Assembly (NCBI GenBank): GCA_022600955.1
Contig: JAHZJK010000030.1
Coordinates: 26,742-90,741 of the forward strand
Length of the DNA: 64,000 bases
Direction: 5' to 3'
From: Gammaproteobacteria bacterium
Lineage (GTDB): Bacteria > Pseudomonadota > Gammaproteobacteria > Steroidobacterales > Woeseiaceae
Shown piece by piece: positions 16,968 through 26,680 of the stretch. A program made the translations under genes and the position numbers. Each line of letters opens with the position of its first letter. The first letter of the stretch is position 1. The notes beneath the pieces are model-generated. The model was not told the origin of the DNA. It did no database searches and saw nothing but the letters and a program-made list of their open reading frames with translations.

Positions 16968-18119
16968 TCAAGCGCTACTGCGAACGGCGTCTTGCCAAAG
17001 TTGAGTATAGGCACCGACCATTCGATCCAGACTGAAATTTTCCAGAATTCGATTGCGACATTTCTCCTGCCGTTGCTGCCAATCCGCAGGCCTTTCACGT
17101 CGCTCCCTGAGAGCGGCCTCAATCGCCGCCGCGAGCAGAGTTGAATTCTGCGCAGGCACAAGCCAGCCGAGACTTCCCAGTATTTGCCCGGCATCGCCTG
17201 CATCTGTACTAACGCAAGGCGTCCCCGCTGCCATTGACTCGGCAACTACATTAGGAAAGCCTTCAATCCGACTGGAAAGCACATGCAGGTCAAGCGCCCG
17301 CATAACGGCCGGAATGTCCGAACGTTCTCCAAGCAGAGAGACTTCGTTGCCAAGTTCAAGGCCATCAATCTGCGCCACAAGTTCGGCATTTGAGGGGTCG
17401 CACCCGTTGCCAACCAAAACACAATGAAACTCTGTTTCCCGGTGTTTCAGCTCCCGCAGCGCCCGCAGCAAGTTCAGGTGATCTTTAGGCGGGCTGTATC
17501 GCCCAACCAATCCCAGTAACGGCAAGGTATTTTGTAGTCGGTTTTCCGCCCGCCATATTGTCCGTGCATCATTGCTGGCCGGTGTCACGCTGAATTCGTA
17601 TCCATTTGGCACCACTACGAAACGCTCAGAAGAATATCCCAAATTCGCGTGCGGTTCGACGGCGTTTTTGGAACAAATCACTATCTTGCGCGGGACGTAG
17701 GATGACAGAAACGCGCACATGCGGGCGACCCAGAATGTACTTCGCTTCATGGTCGATGCGTCGGACACTGTGCTCCTGATGTTCCAGCACACCGCCCTTA
17801 CTCCAGCCAGGCGGGCGGCGATACCACCGATCAGGTCCGCATGATACATCCAGGTCTGCACGACATCGGTCTTCGCCGCTCGAATCAGACGAATAAGACG
17901 CCATAGTCGCAATGGATCTGGAACGCCGGCGCGCATTCCCAGGCAGGTCACGCTTATGCCAGCCGATTCCAGAGTTGCCGCATGCTTACCGCGTCCGGAC
18001 AGAGAGATTACAGAATGGGTGCAACCTGGTTGCCTGCTCGCGAGACATAGCCGGACCAAGGCACCCTCTGCTCCACCACCCGACAGACTCGTGATGACGT
18101 GCGTTACACGAAGGTTCAT
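16968..18119 (-). CDS. Glycosyltransferase family 4 (GT-B), WbpR-like
   Basis: Cytoplasmic glycosyltransferase of 383 aa. Seen: glycine-rich N-terminal loop THVITSLSGGGAEGALVRL, the VGRYSPPKDHLNLLRA segment, GERSDIPAVMRALD, and SSRIEGFPNVVAESMAAGTP with the E-x7-E donor-site pattern. The ATG at 18119 shares one base with the TGA of the polymerase gene (TGATG), so this start is preferred to any of the earlier in-frame codons, which would translate the polymerase region. It ends 22 bases before the AsnB-like gene. Sugar specificity is unknown; position next to the amidotransferase matches wbpR in the P. aeruginosa O6 cluster. Confidence 0.9.
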   Translation of the reverse strand: MNLRVTHVITSLSGGGAEGALVRLCLASRQPGCTHSVISLSGRGKHAATLESAGISVTCLGMRAGVPDPLRLWRLIRLIRAAKTDVVQTWMYHADLIGGIAARLAGVRAVCWNIRSTVSDASTMKRSTFWVARMCAFLSSYVPRKIVICSKNAVEPHANLGYSSERFVVVPNGYEFSVTPASNDARTIWRAENRLQNTLPLLGLVGRYSPPKDHLNLLRALRELKHRETEFHCVLVGNGCDPSNAELVAQIDGLELGNEVSLLGERSDIPAVMRALDLHVLSSRIEGFPNVVAESMAAGTPCVSTDAGDAGQILGSLGWLVPAQNSTLLAAAIEAALRERRERPADWQQRQEKCRNRILENFSLDRMVGAYTQLWQDAVRSSA

Positions 18120-19384
18120 CAGGCGTAGCCGACTTGAAGCGAATTTGCGGGCAGCAGCGACTTCCCTGAACCCAGTCTGACGTAGAAAAACAGGAAAAAC
18201 AGAACCGGGGTGGCATGTGAAGTGAAGAAACCTGTTTCTTTGACGGAAAGTAATAGCGGCAACACGACAAGAAAAGACACAGTCTTCCAATCGCCTTTAC
18301 GAGTCTGCCAGAACATCAGCAAATAGAACGCATACATGACCACCGTCACGAAAATCCCATTGGCATTGATACTATTAATCAAGCCAAGATCCGAATCCGT
18401 CTGTCCGACCGGGTCGATCAGACCGATGTGTCCGGACAGGGCATTGCCGAACACCAACTGTACCGGATCTGTAGAAAAGTAAATATGGCTCGACAGCGTT
18501 TCTGCGAAATAGGAATCCACACCGCCTGCAGAACCAATTTGTTGCAACGGACCTACGAAGCGCTGCACACTTGTATAGACGTTTTCCGACAATACTGTGC
18601 GGACGAATTCATCATCCTGCAAAACGACGGCGACAAGAACGACCAGGCTCAAGGCGACCGCTGATCGGGCCGGCGCCTTCGACAACAGAAACAAATAGGT
18701 AAATATCATCAACAGGCCCAGTATCGCGATTGTTTTGCCCATGAAAATCAGGGACGCTGCTATCACCAGTGCCATCACAATGCGAACAACGACAGGCCAG
18801 TTCGCGCGTGTGGCAAGCAGCCACAATCCAAGTACGTGCAAAATACTCGGCGTATTGTAGCTAACCGTCAATCCTGGGGATCGAGACCACGCTGGGCCAC
18901 GCGGTACGTATCCTGTTATCGAGTAAATGAAATCCCGAACGTCAGCGACGCTGACGCACAACAAGACAATCACCGCATGCGCGAACACCATCAGCGTGAA
19001 GAACTTTAGAAATGTCTCATAGGAGTAGTATTTGCTGACAACGAGCCAAACATAATAGAGCAGCGAAAACAGAAGCAGCGTGCGCAGAAATTTGAAAGCG
19101 AATATGATTTCCTGCGCCGCATGTATTGTTGAAATAAACATTGCGTAACATGCAAGCAAACACAAGACCATAAAATAGAACTGCACGGACTGTTCGACTT
19201 TTGCCGTTCTCAATGTCGGCAATGCAAGCAATACAATGAGCAGCGACGCCATGATCGGAATATCGACGTAGCCGAAAAGTTTGGTCAGAAAAAAAATGAT
19301 GAACAACAAAGGCATCAGTGACCAGGTCAGCCAGTTTGAAACCGGTCTCTGAACATCGATGCTACGCATTTTCTGAATCTTCAC
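18119..19384 (-). CDS. O-antigen polymerase/ligase-like membrane protein (Wzy candidate)
   Basis: Polytopic inner-membrane protein, 421 aa, about ten to twelve predicted helices, with a large periplasmic loop at about residues 250-320 (PRGPAWSRSPGL earlier, SAGGVDSYFAETLSSHIYF in the loop). Such Wzy/WaaL-type proteins polymerise or ligate lipid-linked oligosaccharides in the periplasm; they share little sequence, so the call rests on topology and on its place among glycosyltransferase and flippase genes. As the only such protein in the window it is the likely polymerase for the Wzx-dependent glycan. GTG start immediately after the TGA of the GT2 gene. Sequence is visibly more A/T-rich than its neighbours, as is common for wzy. 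Confidence 0.8.
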   Translation of the reverse strand: MKIQKMRSIDVQRPVSNWLTWSLMPLLFIIFFLTKLFGYVDIPIMASLLIVLLALPTLRTAKVEQSVQFYFMVLCLLACYAMFISTIHAAQEIIFAFKFLRTLLLFSLLYYVWLVVSKYYSYETFLKFFTLMVFAHAVIVLLCVSVADVRDFIYSITGYVPRGPAWSRSPGLTVSYNTPSILHVLGLWLLATRANWPVVVRIVMALVIAASLIFMGKTIAILGLLMIFTYLFLLSKAPARSAVALSLVVLVAVVLQDDEFVRTVLSENVYTSVQRFVGPLQQIGSAGGVDSYFAETLSSHIYFSTDPVQLVFGNALSGHIGLIDPVGQTDSDLGLINSINANGIFVTVVMYAFYLLMFWQTRKGDWKTVSFLVVLPLLLSVKETGFFTSHATPVLFFLFFYVRLGSGKSLLPANSLQVGYA

Positions 19385-20320
19385 TCAATACTTTCGCCCA
19401 AGCAATAGCGCCGCCAGGCCGAAGAATGACTTCATACTAAAACTGGCTCTCAACGACGCTCGCAGATACGCGCCATAATCCCTGCCGTCGTTGAAGTTTC
19501 GCAATCCACGCAAGACGTCAGCCTGTCTCTTGAGCAATTGCCGTGTTGCACCAGGGTTTTCCGACATCAAATAGCCAATGGCCGCAAGATGGTCCTGGTG
19601 ATTCGCGAGCGGAACTTTTTTGGAGCTGCCGGTCACATTCCCCTCGTGACGACGATACCTCCCAAGAACCTTGCTTATATAGTGAATCTCGCCCCCGCAC
19701 TTCACCGTATCCATCCAGAACTTCCAATCCGACGCGATGGGCAGGCGCTCATCAAATCCCTTTTCTGGTGTGGAGCTTCGCCTGACCATGGTGGCGCAGC
19801 CACCATTAAATGTCCCATAGGCAACCACATCAAGGAATCCACCTGTTCTGGGCTTGCTGGTTTCACTGAACAGCCCAAGGCTTCGATCCGACGCAGAGTC
19901 GAAAACGTCGAGATCGTGATAACAAATTGAAATACTCGGGTCTTTCTCCATAACCTGTACCTGCGCGCTGATTTTTCCAGGCAGCATCAGATCATCTCCG
20001 CCCATCCAGGCAATGTATTTTCCACTGCACGAAAAATGAGCTGCGTTAGAGTTTGGCGTAATGCCGCGATTCTGCTCTGCAAGCTGCAGCACCATTTTCC
20101 TCGGACATGTGGCGCTGTAGGCACGCAAGAATTCTTGCGTGCCATCCGTAGAACAGTCGTCTGCGACTACGATTTCGATGTTTCCATAGTCCTGGCTAAC
20201 TATCGTTTCAAGACATTCACGCAACAGATCTTTCTGGTTGTAAGCGATAATCGCAACACTGACCAACGGTAGATTGCCAGTCTTCGCGGCCGCCGGGGAA
20301 TGCCCGGTTTCCTCATTCAT
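19385..20320 (-). CDS. Glycosyltransferase family 2 (GT-A)
   Basis: Cytoplasmic inverting glycosyltransferase, 311 aa. Seen: VSVAIIAYNQKDLLRECLETI at the N-terminus, VVADDCSTDGT as the first nucleotide-binding acidic motif, YIAWMGGDDLMLPGKI carrying the metal-binding aspartates at about 106-121, and a later RYRRHEGNVTG segment common in O-antigen GT2 enzymes. The ATG overlaps the end of the flippase gene by 8 bases; the polymerase gene follows directly. It would add one sugar of the repeat unit before flipping. Donor sugar unknown. Confidence 0.9.
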   Translation of the reverse strand: MNEETGHSPAAAKTGNLPLVSVAIIAYNQKDLLRECLETIVSQDYGNIEIVVADDCSTDGTQEFLRAYSATCPRKMVLQLAEQNRGITPNSNAAHFSCSGKYIAWMGGDDLMLPGKISAQVQVMEKDPSISICYHDLDVFDSASDRSLGLFSETSKPRTGGFLDVVAYGTFNGGCATMVRRSSTPEKGFDERLPIASDWKFWMDTVKCGGEIHYISKVLGRYRRHEGNVTGSSKKVPLANHQDHLAAIGYLMSENPGATRQLLKRQADVLRGLRNFNDGRDYGAYLRASLRASFSMKSFFGLAALLLGRKY

Positions 20321-21827
20321 GCCGAATCCCCATTCTGCTCATCAAACCTCGGCTAATCGCAGAAACCTTGCCTAGCGGGCCACGCAGATCTGCCATTTGC
20401 CCCAGTCGCGCCATCGCAAACAAGCCGAATACCGCTGCTCCGACTACGCCTGCGACAGCGCCCGCCGCCGGCGACCCGGCGGCAATCAGGAACACAGCCA
20501 ACGCAGTCCCCAGAAGAATCGCGAATTGTTTGCATACACGTGATTCCCATTTGAACGCAGTCTTGTAGAAAGCGATGATAAAAACGGTCGGCAGGCAGAC
20601 GATGTACATGCCGAAAAACGCGACTCCCGTAGCTTCAACACCCAAGACTGGCAGCCCAATCCACGTCAGGCAAACGAATACGGCGGTTACAAGTGACTCC
20701 GAAAACATGAATGTGCGTCCGTCCCCTGCCGCCAGAATGATAAAACCGATCGGCCAGGCCGCAACTTTCAATACGTCGCCAAGCACCTGCCAGCGAAGGA
20801 CCGACGCAGCTGCAGCGAACTGGTCCGAATACAGTAGATCTATGACCCAGGGTGACAGGCCCAGCATAGCCAAAAGGACAGGCGCGGCCAATAACAGTGC
20901 AACTTCGGTCTGCTCATTAACCAGGCAATTGACGGCATCGCGATCGTTTATCACTGCTGTGAGGCGTGGATAGAAGTCTGTACCCATCGCTTTGAGAACA
21001 AATCCAATATACGTCATGGAGATCAACCAGGATGCTTCGAAATGGCCTAGCGACTCGACCCCGAGCTCCCGTTTGACCAACGTCCTAACAAGCAGATGGC
21101 CAATCGTCGCGGCGAGTCCCGCAAGCATAAAGGCTGATCCGAGTTTACCGAGTGTTTTCCATTGCGCCGCAATTTGCGAAAACGCAATTTTGGGTGCATG
21201 CGGCTTCGGCAACTTCGCTACAAACCAATGCCCCAAAACGAAACTCGCGAACGGCACTGCCAGCACGACCAGCAATATGCCCCTTTCTCCCCACAACCAC
21301 ACAGCGCCCAATCCCACAGCTGTGGACAACAAGGCCGACAAAACACTGACGCGCGCAATGTCTCCAACACGACGCATTCCGTTTAGCAGCGCAATCTGCG
21401 ATCCGGACGCGACCAACAGGGCAACACCAATCGCAAGCCAGCCGATCTGCCATTCATAGCTCGCATCACCCAGTACTTTCTCCGCAATGAACCCGCGCGC
21501 CAGCCAGAGCACTGCAGCCCCAATAACGGCGAGCCCCATAGTCCCCAAAAAAAGTGCTCTTCTGGCAGCCGCAAGTTCGTCCGCGTTATCGTGGCCGTCA
21601 GCCTCGGCAATCTGCCGAGTTCCGACCGTACCGAAACCCAGTGACGCCATCGCGGCAGACGTCGTCATCAGACTCTGCAGCAGACCAATCAGACCGACAC
21701 CCGCCGGGCCGAGTACCACTGCGATCACTTTTGTCCGTAGCAAGCCAACAAGAATGTTGATTACTGATGCACCGCCAATGATCGATGAGGATCGCAATAT
21801 CTGGCGATACGAGTTTTTCTTGCTCAC
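20313..21827 (-). CDS. wzx: O-antigen flippase (Wzx, MATE-like/PST family)
   Basis: Polytopic inner-membrane flippase, 504 aa, moving the undecaprenyl-linked repeat unit to the periplasm. About twelve to fourteen hydrophobic helices; the N-terminus has the conserved [26 protein letters not shown] segment with ...[13 protein letters not shown], as in the O-antigen translocases next to dTDP-Fuc3NAc/Qui3NAc genes (WzxE-like). I set the start at GTG 21827, which overlaps the TGA of the aminotransferase gene (GTGA); earlier in-frame codons lie inside that gene. Adjacent to sugar, polymerase and Wzz genes, which supports a complete Wzx/Wzy pathway. Confidence 0.9.
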   Translation of the reverse strand: MSKKNSYRQILRSSSIIGGASVINILVGLLRTKVIAVVLGPAGVGLIGLLQSLMTTSAAMASLGFGTVGTRQIAEADGHDNADELAAARRALFLGTMGLAVIGAAVLWLARGFIAEKVLGDASYEWQIGWLAIGVALLVASGSQIALLNGMRRVGDIARVSVLSALLSTAVGLGAVWLWGERGILLVVLAVPFASFVLGHWFVAKLPKPHAPKIAFSQIAAQWKTLGKLGSAFMLAGLAATIGHLLVRTLVKRELGVESLGHFEASWLISMTYIGFVLKAMGTDFYPRLTAVINDRDAVNCLVNEQTEVALLLAAPVLLAMLGLSPWVIDLLYSDQFAAAASVLRWQVLGDVLKVAAWPIGFIILAAGDGRTFMFSESLVTAVFVCLTWIGLPVLGVEATGVAFFGMYIVCLPTVFIIAFYKTAFKWESRVCKQFAILLGTALAVFLIAAGSPAAGAVAGVVGAAVFGLFAMARLGQMADLRGPLGKVSAISRGLMSRMGIRHE

Positions 21828-22942
21828 GTTTCGCGCACACTCTTCAAGACCGCTGAAACAACAGCGTCGATCTGCTTTTCGGAATGATGCGGACTTATGG
21901 GCAGACTTAGCACCCTTCGTGCGAGACTTGCAGCGATAGGGAATGCGTCCTCTGACAAACCCATTCCCCGATATGCGCATTGTTGGTGTGGCGAAATCGG
22001 ATAGTGAATTAAAGTATCAACACCATTGGCGCGCAATTTCTTCTGTAGCGCGTCCCTGCGTTCATGCTGCACTACGAACAGATGCCAGACGGGATCGGCC
22101 CATTCAGGCACGTGTGGAATCACGATATCTGCATTGCTGAGCCCATCGATGTATTGTTGCGCGACGCCTGAGCGCCGTGACGTCCATTCGTCAAGGTGCT
22201 CGAGTTTCACATTGAGTATTGCTGCCTGAATCGGGTCCAGGCGACTGTTATATCCCTGGACTTCGTTTACGTACTTTTCTTTCGAGCCATAGTTTCGCAA
22301 CACGCGAATACGTTCGGCCAGACTGGAATCACTGGTCGTAACGGCGCCGCCATCGCCCATAGCCCCGAGGTTCTTGCCAGGGTAAAAACTCCAGGCTACA
22401 ACATCGCCATGGCTACCCACGCGCCGGCCCCTGTAGCGGGCTCCGTGCGACTGAGCTGCATCCTCCAATACCCGCAACCCGTGCTTTTTGGCGACCGACA
22501 AGATCGGATCAAGATCAGCAGGCTGCCCATACAAATGGACCGGAAGAATCACCTTGGTACGCGACGTGATCGCCGCTTCCAACAGCTCCGGATCGAGGTT
22601 GTATGTTGTCGGGTCCGGCTCGACGATAACGGGTACAGCGCCGCACTGGCTAACCGCAAGCCACGTCGCTATGTAGGTATTCGAAGGAACAATTACTTCA
22701 TCACCGGACTCAACACCCAATGCTCGCAACGCCAAATGGAGCGCATCAAGACCGTTCGCCATACCGACGCAGTAGCTGGAATCAACGTAGCGCGCGAAGC
22801 GTGATTCAAATGACTCAACCTCCGGGCCGAGAATATACCAGCCGCTCTTGAGTACTCTCTGAACCGCTTCATCGATCTCTTGCTGCAGCTCATTGTAGGC
22901 AGCCCGCAAGTCCAGAAACGGAACCCGATCTAACGACGCCAT
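21824..22942 (-). CDS. DegT/DnrJ/EryC1 sugar aminotransferase (FdtB/QdtB-like)
   Basis: PLP-dependent aminotransferase, 372 aa, expected to aminate C3 of dTDP-3-keto-6-deoxyhexose. Seen: [10 protein letters not shown] at the N-terminus, [13 protein letters not shown] at about 60-72, DAAQSHGA at 161-168, catalytic Lys190 in [16 protein letters not shown], and RLDPIQAA. With the ketoisomerase, acetyltransferase and RfbB genes just upstream it completes the known FdtA-B-C or QdtA-B-C pathway. It overlaps the acyltransferase gene by 13 bases and the flippase gene by 4. Whether the product has the galacto (Fuc3N) or gluco (Qui3N) form depends on the ketoisomerase and cannot be decided here. Confidence 0.92.
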   Translation of the reverse strand: MASLDRVPFLDLRAAYNELQQEIDEAVQRVLKSGWYILGPEVESFESRFARYVDSSYCVGMANGLDALHLALRALGVESGDEVIVPSNTYIATWLAVSQCGAVPVIVEPDPTTYNLDPELLEAAITSRTKVILPVHLYGQPADLDPILSVAKKHGLRVLEDAAQSHGARYRGRRVGSHGDVVAWSFYPGKNLGAMGDGGAVTTSDSSLAERIRVLRNYGSKEKYVNEVQGYNSRLDPIQAAILNVKLEHLDEWTSRRSGVAQQYIDGLSNADIVIPHVPEWADPVWHLFVVQHERRDALQKKLRANGVDTLIHYPISPHQQCAYRGMGLSEDAFPIAASLARRVLSLPISPHHSEKQIDAVVSAVLKSVRET

Positions 22943-23637
22943 CTGACCCCCTCTTTCAACACTTTCGCGGGCACGCCGCCGAGCAAAGCCTTTTCCGGAT
23001 ACTCGCTTCTGCCGACGACGCTACGCGGAGCCACAATGCAGCCCGCAGGAATTCTCGCACCTTTTACAACAGAAACGTCATGCGCGATCCAGACATCCCT
23101 GGCAATTGTCACAGGCAGACAACGTTCAACACCCTCGATCTCATGCCAGTCTGAATCCGATAGTGTGCAGCCCCAGGCAATAATGACGTCATTGCCAATG
23201 CTAAGTGATTTCTCAACCATTACGACGCAGTCAGCGGTAATCCCTGATCCTGTTGATGCTTCCCTGCCGCCAAGGTCGATCTTGCCGCCTTCAGCAATCG
23301 AAACAGAAACGCCCTGCCCCAGCTGAAAATCGCCGGCAACCGACAACGTGGCGTTTCGATCAAGCGTTATGCTTGTGCATCCACGCATATTTGAATGGGG
23401 TCGAAAAAGAAGTCGGCCGTGTAGCGTCGCTGTCGCTGATGAATGCCGTGATATTTTTACCACGACGCCTGGAAATATAACGCATTGGATCGGTGTCAAA
23501 CTGCCGGTCATCCTGAACGTCGCCCAAAGCGATGCGACAACACAACGCGTGAATACAAATGGTCCGCTACGCAACATTGAGGCGAAAAATCTGGCCGTCG
23601 AATCGGGCGGTAAAAACCGTTTTGCGAGCCTCTTCAC
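22930..23637 (-). CDS. Left-handed beta-helix acyltransferase
   Basis: Hexapeptide-repeat acyltransferase of 235 aa, probably O- or N-acetylating a sugar. Seen: N-terminal hydrophobic segment ([14 protein letters not shown] at about 27-40) and then repeating hexapeptide turns, ending in [22 protein letters not shown] and [13 protein letters not shown], which is the classic C-terminal coil of the family. Starts at GTG 23637 overlapping the upstream stop (GTGA). It is a second acyltransferase in this cassette; the shorter enzyme at 24037-24522 fits the 3-N-acetyltransferase role better, so this one may O-acetylate another sugar. Confidence 0.85.
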   Translation of the reverse strand: MKRLAKRFLPPDSTARFFASMLRSGPFVFTRCVVASLWATFRMTGSLTPIQCVIFPGVVVKISRHSSATATLHGRLLFRPHSNMRGCTSITLDRNATLSVAGDFQLGQGVSVSIAEGGKIDLGGREASTGSGITADCVVMVEKSLSIGNDVIIAWGCTLSDSDWHEIEGVERCLPVTIARDVWIAHDVSVVKGARIPAGCIVAPRSVVGRSEYPEKALLGGVPAKVLKEGVRWRR

Positions 23638-24056
23638 TCCATCAGGCCCTGCGCCTGCAGGAAAGGTTCGTATTCGCGGAAATAGTCATCCTCATCGTAA
23701 GGCATGGAAGCAAATACCATGCATACCGACCCGGGCGAAAAGGTCTGAAGCACACGCCACATCATCGGGCAAACGTACAAACCCCTGTTAGGGCTGTTCA
23801 GGAGAAATTGTTTCTTGTTACGACCATCATCGAGCTCGATACTGAAACTTCCTGAAACGGCGACTATCAGTTGTTCGAGCTGCTTGTGCCCATGGGCACC
23901 TCGCTCCTGGTCGGGAGGTACATCGTATAAGTAGTAGACTCGTCGAATGTCAAACGGAACATGATTGCCGCCTTCGACGAAAGACAGGTTGCCCCGCCCA
24001 TCGGTAATTTTCGGCAGTTCAATTATTCGGCAATCTTCAATGGGCACGATGCGCAT
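23634..24056 (-). CDS. dTDP-4-keto-6-deoxyglucose 3,4-ketoisomerase (FdtA/QdtA, WxcM-like cupin)
   Basis: Small cupin, 140 aa, moving the keto group from C4 to C3 of dTDP-4-keto-6-deoxyglucose. Seen: [19 protein letters not shown] at the N-terminus, [25 protein letters not shown], where the two His residues match the catalytic/active-site histidines of FdtA, and the substrate-binding [11 protein letters not shown]. The ATG at 24056 gives the family length; it overlaps the acetyltransferase gene by 20 bases. Longer in-frame readings start inside that gene. FdtA and QdtA differ by stereochemistry at C4 and are too similar for me to separate by eye. Confidence 0.9.
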   Translation of the reverse strand: MRIVPIEDCRIIELPKITDGRGNLSFVEGGNHVPFDIRRVYYLYDVPPDQERGAHGHKQLEQLIVAVSGSFSIELDDGRNKKQFLLNSPNRGLYVCPMMWRVLQTFSPGSVCMVFASMPYDEDDYFREYEPFLQAQGLME

Positions 24057-24522
24057 CGCCTTTGATTTCTGCAGGATTGCCAATGACCAGTTTTCCTGCT
24101 GGCACATCCCGGACCACGACTGCGCCCGCGCCCACCATCGCGCCGGCACCTATATTTACGCCGGGCAGAATCACTGCTCCAGCTCCAATCGACGCGCCCT
24201 TTTCGACAACTGTCGATACAGGCTCGAATTCCTCGTTACCGCTGTGTGGGTAACGGTCATTGGTAAAAGTGACATTCGGGCCGATAAACACATCGTCGTG
24301 CACACGCAAACCGTCCCACAACTGAACTCCATTTTTGATCGTCACACGATCACCGACGATGACATCGTTCTCGATAAACGCATGAGAACAAATATTGCAA
24401 TCAGATCCGATAACAGCGCCAGGAAGCGAGACCACGAACTGCCAAAACGTGGTGCCCGGACCAATCTGTGTCGTCATGACGTCTGCCGACGGGTGTACGA
24501 AAAAACTATCGACCGCAGCCAC
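24037..24522 (-). CDS. Hexapeptide N-acetyltransferase (FdtC/QdtC/WbbJ-like)
   Basis: 161 aa left-handed beta-helix enzyme expected to acetylate the 3-amino group made by the DegT-type aminotransferase, giving dTDP-Fuc3NAc or dTDP-Qui3NAc. Seen: continuous hexapeptide repeats ([41 protein letters not shown]), the loop FTNDRYPHS typical of this subfamily, and [25 protein letters not shown] at the end. GTG start at 24522 overlaps the TAG of rfbB by one base (TAGTG). Gene order rfbB-acetyltransferase-ketoisomerase-acyltransferase-aminotransferase makes the pathway assignment strong. Confidence 0.9.
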   Translation of the reverse strand: MAAVDSFFVHPSADVMTTQIGPGTTFWQFVVSLPGAVIGSDCNICSHAFIENDVIVGDRVTIKNGVQLWDGLRVHDDVFIGPNVTFTNDRYPHSGNEEFEPVSTVVEKGASIGAGAVILPGVNIGAGAMVGAGAVVVRDVPAGKLVIGNPAEIKGDAHRAH

Positions 24523-25583
24523 TACGTATTACCCAACCGTTCACGTTGATACGTACCGTCCTGGACATGGCGGCACCACTCCGAGTTGTCCAGATACCAC
24601 TCTACCGTCTTGCGCAATCCGGTTTCGAAAGACTCCTCTGGAGTCCAACCCAGTTCTCGTTCGATCTTTCCTGCGTCAATTGCGTAGCGCAGGTCATGAC
24701 CCGGACGATCAGCAACGAAGCTAATCAGGTCACAGTACTGCGACACGCCCTGTGGTGGATCTGGAACCAATTCCTGCAGGATGTCGCAAATTCCTCTGAC
24801 AACCTCAATATTTTGCTTTTCGTTATGCCCTCCAATATTGTAGGTCTCCCCGATCACACCCTGGCTCGCTACCTTGTGGAGAGCACGGGCATGATCATCA
24901 ACGTACAACCAGTCACGTACCTGATCGCCTTTGCCATAGACAGGCAGCGGTTTGCCTTCGAGTGCGTTCAAAATGACAAGCGGAATCAGCTTTTCAGGAA
25001 AATGGTACGGCCCGTAATTGTTGGAGCAATTGGTTATAACAGCAGGCAAACCGTAGGTTCGCTGCCACGCCCGTACCAGATGATCAGAACTCGCCTTGCT
25101 CGCCGAGTAAGGCGAGCTTGGTGCATACGGCGTGGTCTCAGTAAACAGGTCTTCCGGACCTTCCAGATCGCCATACACTTCATCGGTAGATATGTGGTGA
25201 AAACGGAAGCCTTCGCGTTTCTCCGTATCCAGCGATTGCCAATAGTGCCGCGACACTTCCAGCAGCATATACGTACCTACAATATTGGTTTCGATGAATG
25301 CCGCCGGACCATCGATTGATCGATCGACATGGCTCTCGGCTGCAAGATGCATAACGGCGTCGGGGCGATGCTGGTGGAAAACCCTCTCAAGCTCAGCCTG
25401 ATCACAAATATCCACTTTTTCAAAGCAATATCGATCGTTATTCGAGACAGAAGACAAAGACTCAAGGTTGCCCGCATAAGTCAGCTTGTCGACGTTAATC
25501 ACTGCATCTGCAGTATTCGCAATTACATGCCTGATCACCGCGGAACCGATGAAACCGGCACCACCGGTAACTAGTATTTTCAT
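24522..25583 (-). CDS. rfbB: dTDP-glucose 4,6-dehydratase
   Basis: Cytoplasmic NAD-dependent dehydratase forming dTDP-4-keto-6-deoxyglucose from dTDP-glucose. 353 aa. Seen: [12 protein letters not shown] at 5-16, [27 protein letters not shown], the active-site STDEVYG and YSASKA, plus [19 protein letters not shown], all signatures of RfbB/RmlB. It opens the deoxyamino-sugar cassette. No glucose-1-phosphate thymidylyltransferase (RfbA) is in the window, so dTDP-glucose must come from a gene elsewhere. RfbC and RfbD are also absent, so a rhamnose pathway is not supported here. Confidence 0.96.
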   Translation of the reverse strand: MKILVTGGAGFIGSAVIRHVIANTADAVINVDKLTYAGNLESLSSVSNNDRYCFEKVDICDQAELERVFHQHRPDAVMHLAAESHVDRSIDGPAAFIETNIVGTYMLLEVSRHYWQSLDTEKREGFRFHHISTDEVYGDLEGPEDLFTETTPYAPSSPYSASKASSDHLVRAWQRTYGLPAVITNCSNNYGPYHFPEKLIPLVILNALEGKPLPVYGKGDQVRDWLYVDDHARALHKVASQGVIGETYNIGGHNEKQNIEVVRGICDILQELVPDPPQGVSQYCDLISFVADRPGHDLRYAIDAGKIERELGWTPEESFETGLRKTVEWYLDNSEWCRHVQDGTYQRERLGNT

Positions 25584-25620
25584 TTGTTGATTTCTCTTTG
25601 GCCGTTCACGAATTCATCTA

Positions 25621-26577
25621 TCAACTGCGCTCATCCGCGAATCCACTGAGTCCGTTTCGAAGCAATACAATAACGACACCCAGCATGCCGCCAAGTATCA
25701 AAGCAAGCAGCACAATTAGTGCTCTGTTTGGTTTGGCCTTCAATTCTGGCGCAACCGCGGGATCAACTGTGGTGAACATATACTCAGGAGAAACCCTGGC
25801 GAACATGATGGTCTTGGTTTGTTCTTCGATCAAACGAAACAATACAACTTGCAGATCAGCTATTGAGGTCTTGCTGATCTGAGTGTTCAGATACTCAATC
25901 GCCTGCTCTGCCTCTCTCACATCTTTGGACATGATCGTAGAATTGATGTCCTCAATCAGCCAGGTAACCCAACGCTCGGCAACGACTGGCGACAGGTGCT
26001 GTACTGAAACCCTGACGAACCCGGGCTTTGATTCCTCATCGACATAAAGGATTTTCATGAATTCGATATAAGCCTCCTGCAACGAAGGTTGCGATTCACG
26101 TGGGGGCTCCGGTTCTCTTAGCCAGCGCTCAGTACTTGCATCGTAAACATCAGGATCGAACTCAAGCTCTCCCGACTGTGGATCCCAGCTCTTCGCCGCC
26201 AGCAATGGCGCTAACAGGTCTCTTCGCTCAATAAAATCGGAAACAAACTTGCGTGACTTTAGAGTCTCTACGCCCAACGCAGTCTTATCCGACGTGCCGT
26301 CAGACAGATTGATGCCAGCAAGCGACGCCAGCCCCCCGTATTGTGCCGCCAATGCGGACAAGCCACTCGCGCCCTCATCCTGATTGGGCGCCAACAACGC
26401 CTCAGAGCGGTAGATATCGGGTAGCATCAATGCACCGATGATCGCGAGGACCGTTGCCGTAGCGCTCAGGCCGACGATAAGCCATTTGCCCGCCCACAGG
26501 ACCCGGAACAACACCGTCAAATCGAGATCATCAGAACCCTTATGGCGGCTTTCCGGACCAACACTCGAATCTACCAA
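25621..26577 (-). CDS. Wzz-type polysaccharide chain-length regulator
   Basis: Inner-membrane co-polymerase, 318 aa, regulating chain length of the Wzy-dependent glycan. Seen: DDLDLTVLFRVLWAGKW with the first membrane helix at about 30-55, the family YRSEALLAPNQ after it, a periplasmic helical region, and a C-terminal helix (about 285-308) preceded by the Pro-rich-type segment AVAPELKAKPNRAL. Starts at TTG 26577 with AAGAGGTGA just upstream as a strong ribosome site. It lacks a kinase domain. It is distinct from the GNVR-type protein at 640-2304, so the window has two chain-length systems. Confidence 0.9.
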   Translation of the reverse strand: MVDSSVGPESRHKGSDDLDLTVLFRVLWAGKWLIVGLSATATVLAIIGALMLPDIYRSEALLAPNQDEGASGLSALAAQYGGLASLAGINLSDGTSDKTALGVETLKSRKFVSDFIERRDLLAPLLAAKSWDPQSGELEFDPDVYDASTERWLREPEPPRESQPSLQEAYIEFMKILYVDEESKPGFVRVSVQHLSPVVAERWVTWLIEDINSTIMSKDVREAEQAIEYLNTQISKTSIADLQVVLFRLIEEQTKTIMFARVSPEYMFTTVDPAVAPELKAKPNRALIVLLALILGGMLGVVIVLLRNGLSGFADERS

Positions 26578-26680
26578 ACTTCACCTCTTACCGTTGCGTC
26601 ACTAGCAGCATTGCGCTTAAGGCCGTGATTGTAGCAACCGACGCAGCAGACCGACACAGCGGATTGCGTGAACCCCGGCT

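Noticed and set aside
20313..21980. Longer flippase reading starting at 21980
   Set aside because: Adds 51 basic, Cys-rich residues read from inside the aminotransferase gene; GTG at 21827 with a GTGA overlap fits better.
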